Part shown: positions 6,504 through 9,397 of the stretch, piece after piece | Layout of the letters: each line of letters begins with the position of its first letter | Position numbering within the stretch: position 1 is the stretch's first letter | DNA from: a bacterium | GTDB taxonomy: Bacteria; Bacteroidota; Ignavibacteria; Kapaibacteriales; UBA2268 | Length of the DNA: 9,397 nt | Reading direction: 5' to 3' | NCBI GenBank assembly: GCA_024710535.1 | Contig: JANJUO010000636.1 | Coordinates: forward strand, 1 to 9,397 | The notes under the pieces: model-generated | What the model was told of the DNA's origin: nothing | Seen by the model: only the letters and a program-made list of their open reading frames with translations | The model's database searches: none | Position numbers and translations under genes: made by a program

Positions 6504-6544
6504 AAAATGTGCCGCATATCCGAAAGACTGCGGCACATTTTTTT
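6504..6544. terminator. Bidirectional terminator between lat and the DUF2339 gene
   Basis: AAATGTGCCGCA (6505-6516) pairs perfectly with TGCGGCACATTT (6529-6540) around a 12-base loop. T follows on the plus strand (to 6544) and four A precede it (four T on minus). It sits 20 bases after the lat stop and just beyond the stop of the opposing gene, so it should end both transcripts. Confidence 0.88.
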
Positions 6545-6552
6545 ATATAATA

Positions 6553-8934
6553 TCAATCAATTTTTTCTTCTGAATTATCTGAAATTAAATGCTTGTATTT
6601 GTTGTATAAAAATGAAATTGTCAACAGCAGGATTCCCAAAGTTACAAATAAAATTGTTTTTGGAATTGTTGCCAAATGCGAGGCATCTATGAAAAATAAT
6701 TTCAGCAGAGTAATAGCAAATAATACAATTGCAGAAATTCTTAAATGCTTTTTCTTTTTCCAAATCCCCAATGCAATCAATAATGATGAATAAATTCCCC
6801 ACAAAATACTCAATCCCAATTTGAATGTATGTGTCGAATCAAAATAATTCATCCAAATTACTAATTCAAAACTTATGGTCCAGAATATTGAAAAATACAG
6901 AAGTATATCGAAGTATTTCAATAATTTATTCGAACTCATTGTTTCTGTGAAATATTGGTATGTTGCATAATTAAGTACTCCAAAAATCGCATAAGAAATA
7001 TATTTAATAAGCAAATTGAAAATACTATGCTGATAGAAATCACTTGGTTTGTTATCCAAATAAGAAAGTGATAGCATATAAAGTATGAACGTTCCCGAAA
7101 ATACAAAAATCAAATACATCACAATATTCAAAAAATAATTCAATTTAATTAATGATTCCATTTTGAATTTCTTTGCATTTAGAAAAGTTAAAATTACAAG
7201 AAAAACCATCGAATAATTAATTAGCCAAATATCATGAAATCGCATCAGATTGAAGTTTTGATGCATTTGATCTATATTTCCATCGCTTAAATAAATTGTT
7301 TTTGCCGAATCAAGATATGCCTTCTGCCAAAAAAGAGAAATTTCTAAGCCAAAAGAAATAAAAATTACAATGACTAATAATCCTGTAATTGAGAATGAAA
7401 TTAATGTCCTTATCACATTATCTGTTTCGGAAATTATTTTTTCATCTTTGAATTTCAAATAATTAATTATTCCAAGACCAATTATGAATATCAATGAATT
7501 CATAAAATTAATATTCAAAAGAAACATAAAACTCTCTTTTAATTTATGAACTTCTGTAATTCTATAATTTGTATCCCAATCAAATAATAAACTCAAAAAT
7601 GCAAAAGTAATCAATGTATATGAGAAATATTCATAAATTTTATCGTAATATTTGGATGTTATCCAGAACAAAACTACTGCTTCAGCGATCCATAATCCCG
7701 TTACCCAACTGCCGTCAAATTGCACAGGAATTGCTATTGTGATGAAGGAAATTACCATTCCCAAAATAAATTTTACGATTTTGTTATCAATATTTGCTTT
7801 TTTACGAACAAACATATAAATCACAAAATGCAGAAAAGCATTGCCAAGCGTGATCAATCCATCAAAATTTTTCGCAAATTTATCGCTGTCGAAAATATCG
7901 CGAATTAAAGAATAATAAATGAACGAATTTATAAAAAGTAAAACCAAATCAAATGCGGCAAATTTCTCATTCATCTTCAATTTATATGCAAGAAATGCTG
8001 TATAGAAAATGGAAAAAAATATCGAAATGAATGAAACTGCAATCATAAAATGTTCCGCTGAATTATAATCTGCGTTATACCAGAAAAGATAGATCAGATA
8101 AGTGAAAATAAATGATGAATAGTACAGCGATTTCCAATACTTTTTGAATGAAATCAATAGAATGCCGATATTTATGAATGTCATATATGAAAATAAAATC
8201 AAGACATTGCCGGTATCGTTGCTGAGTAGGAACGGAATAGTGTATGCACCAACCAAGCCCAAGTGTGCAATAACCTGATTATCGTATTTGAGAGAGGAAA
8301 ACACCGTAAGTCCTGTTATGACAAGCATCAGCAAAAATGCAAGCCATTGTGGTAGCATATTATAAAAACTATATGCAAAGAATGTAATGAAATATAAAAC
8401 CGAAAAGCCGCCACCAAGCAATACTGCACTGAAATTTTCATATTTTGGCTTCAATTTATAAGAAATTCCCAAAATAAGAATTCCAGAAAAATATCCCAAA
8501 ATAATTCTTGTTAGAGGATTGATCAAATTATGTTCGATTGCATAACTTGCACCAATTCCGATGCCAATTATTGTTATCAATATACCGATTTTGTTAATTA
8601 AATTTTCGCCAATAAACTTTTCGAGATTGATTTTTGAAGTTAATGGTTCAGAATAATTATTTCTTATATTTCTTGGTGGTATTGGAATTTGCGTATTTAA
8701 TGTCGGTTTTGGCGGTATAGTTTTTTGCTCAATTTGTGGCTCAATATTAATTGCATTTTTGGGAATTTCTTCACTTGTAATTCGAGGTTCATCCTGCTCG
8801 CTAACTATTGAGGATTTCAATAAATTGATTTCATTACGTAATGAATTGATTTCAAAAGCGAAATTTTGGCTCCATTTATTGAGTGAATCAATTTTTTTTT
8901 CCAAAATTTCTATTTGTCTTTTCGCATCTTTCAT
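6553..8934 (-). CDS. DUF2339-family polytopic membrane protein
   Basis: A 793-residue protein of the DUF2339 family (predicted membrane protein, function unknown). Residues 1-45 have heptad-like spacing (IEILEKKIDSLN..., INSLRNEINLLK) and should form a coiled coil. Residues 46-100 are a Pro/Ile/Asn-rich linker. The family hallmark follows: LEKFIGENLINKIGILITI (104-122), then a TM helix, AIEHNLINPLTRIILGY and AVLLGGGFSVLYF, matching the family's 'GG-x-x-L-N-R-I-G' and 'GGG-x-x-x-L-Y' blocks. The remainder is a long series of about twenty hydrophobic segments, with almost no soluble domain. I prefer the ATG at 8934, which begins the coiled coil and has GGAA upstream. A GTG at 8970 would add twelve residues but lacks a ribosome-binding site. 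The gene converges on lat and shares its terminator. Its role is not known; an envelope or surface function is only a guess. Confidence 0.85.
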   Translation of the reverse strand: MKDAKRQIEILEKKIDSLNKWSQNFAFEINSLRNEINLLKSSIVSEQDEPRITSEEIPKNAINIEPQIEQKTIPPKPTLNTQIPIPPRNIRNNYSEPLTSKINLEKFIGENLINKIGILITIIGIGIGASYAIEHNLINPLTRIILGYFSGILILGISYKLKPKYENFSAVLLGGGFSVLYFITFFAYSFYNMLPQWLAFLLMLVITGLTVFSSLKYDNQVIAHLGLVGAYTIPFLLSNDTGNVLILFSYMTFINIGILLISFKKYWKSLYYSSFIFTYLIYLFWYNADYNSAEHFMIAVSFISIFFSIFYTAFLAYKLKMNEKFAAFDLVLLFINSFIYYSLIRDIFDSDKFAKNFDGLITLGNAFLHFVIYMFVRKKANIDNKIVKFILGMVISFITIAIPVQFDGSWVTGLWIAEAVVLFWITSKYYDKIYEYFSYTLITFAFLSLLFDWDTNYRITEVHKLKESFMFLLNINFMNSLIFIIGLGIINYLKFKDEKIISETDNVIRTLISFSITGLLVIVIFISFGLEISLFWQKAYLDSAKTIYLSDGNIDQMHQNFNLMRFHDIWLINYSMVFLVILTFLNAKKFKMESLIKLNYFLNIVMYLIFVFSGTFILYMLSLSYLDNKPSDFYQHSIFNLLIKYISYAIFGVLNYATYQYFTETMSSNKLLKYFDILLYFSIFWTISFELVIWMNYFDSTHTFKLGLSILWGIYSSLLIALGIWKKKKHLRISAIVLFAITLLKLFFIDASHLATIPKTILFVTLGILLLTISFLYNKYKHLISDNSEEKID

Positions 8935-9122
8935 TGAATTGTTCCAAAGAGATTCAGAAATATAAAACACTAAAATAGTTATTATTTATAAATAATCCTA
9001 AATTTCAGTTCAATATTTTTTAATTATGGAAAAACAATTCAGTTAGTGGCTTTGAATTTTGAGTCAACTTGTTGAAAACGAATTGGCATTACAATATCTA
9101 CTGTAAAAATAGCTCGAAAAAT

Positions 9123-9160
9123 AAAAAAATTGGATTGATTAACTAAAAATTATTCAATCC
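9123..9160 (-). terminator. Terminator after the response-regulator gene
   Basis: On the minus strand, GGATTGA (9154-9160) pairs with TCAATCC (9132-9138) around a 15-base A/T loop and is followed by AA and seven T (9123-9129). It lies 54 bases after the stop of the receiver-domain gene and separates it from the DUF2339 gene. Confidence 0.65.
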
Positions 9161-9214
9161 TAAATTGTTTTGTTTCTGTGGGGGAATTTCATTTATAATT
9201 TTGGAATAATATTC

Positions 9215-9397
9215 TTAATTCAAATATTTATCGAAAATATCATATAAGTGATTTACATTTAGTGGCTTGGTAAGATATTCATTACATCCTGAATTCAATA
9301 CCATATCACTTTCCGAATTCAAAGCAAAAGCAGTAAATCCAATAATCGGCATTTCATTGCCCTGATTTCTTAAAATTTTTGTTGCTTCAAAGCCATC
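9215..9397 (-). CDS. Response-regulator receiver domain, C-terminal fragment
   Basis: The minus-strand frame is open from the window edge to TAA at 9215-9217, giving the last 60 residues of a protein. It reads DGFEATKILRNQG..., MPIIGFTAFA, SGCNEYLTKPLN, ending LYDIFDKYLN. These are the later parts of a CheY-like receiver: the DG(F/Y)EAT helix after the phospho-Asp strand, the switch Thr (FTA), the conserved Lys in LTKP, and the last helix. The phospho-accepting Asp lies outside the window. The protein ends right after the receiver, so it is either a stand-alone regulator or, more likely given the DGFEAT...GCNEYLTKP style, the C-terminal receiver of a hybrid histidine kinase. It ends in its own terminator at 9123-9160. 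Confidence 0.85.
   Translation of the reverse strand, partial: DGFEATKILRNQGNEMPIIGFTAFALNSESDMVLNSGCNEYLTKPLNVNHLYDIFDKYLN

Noticed and set aside
6501..6692. Plus-strand open frame starting inside the lat terminator
   Set aside because: It begins in the terminator hairpin and runs antisense through the end of the DUF2339 gene. No coding features.
9030..9065. Minus-strand stretch reading SKPLTELFFHN, with a 10-base match (TTAGTGGCTT) to the receiver-domain gene, as a possible duplicated receiver remnant
   Set aside because: The similarity covers only a few residues and the frame is closed by a stop about 20 codons upstream. A chance match in AT-rich DNA is the simpler reading.

Overview
This is an AT-rich chromosomal window (roughly 30-35 % GC by eye). 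It contains seven protein genes, two of them cut by the window edges, and one tRNA gene. I see no insertion sequence, phage gene, CRISPR array or plasmid function. Several signals suggest a member of the Bacteroidota/Ignavibacteria/Kapabacteria (FCB) side of Bacteria. These are the low GC, many starts without a good Shine-Dalgarno, TAnnTTTG-type -7 elements before the tRNA and one gene, an L-lysine 6-transaminase, and a DUF2339 membrane protein. That assignment is inference.

Left part (1-1348): the C-terminal end of a GT4-type glycosyltransferase is followed seven bases later by a Nudix hydrolase resembling the NudB group. A secreted M15-type zinc peptidase faces them convergently, and its stop codon directly abuts the Nudix stop codon. 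Middle left (1489-3141): a 485-residue class V PLP enzyme (SufS/cysteine-desulfurase-like) is followed by tRNA-Leu(GAG). Behind the tRNA, three copies of one heptamer can form two mutually exclusive hairpins, the second being a terminator.

Middle (3244-5128): an unrecognised four-helix membrane protein lies on the minus strand with its own terminator. Next comes a 500-base spacer that is extremely AT-rich except for one island at about 4920-5054. The island can fold into a bulged long stem enclosing a 7-bp hairpin, and it also holds a 44-codon open frame. This island, just upstream of the lysine aminotransferase gene, is the best candidate here for an undescribed element (riboswitch-like leader, small RNA or small protein).

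Right part (5129-9397): L-lysine 6-transaminase (lat) runs rightwards and converges on a large DUF2339 polytopic membrane protein. The two share a strong bidirectional terminator. The window ends in the C-terminal half of a response-regulator receiver domain on the minus strand, with its own terminator.

The genes do not form one pathway. They look like ordinary housekeeping and accessory genes in short transcription units. The lysine aminotransferase and the class V enzyme both lack their usual pathway partners here.
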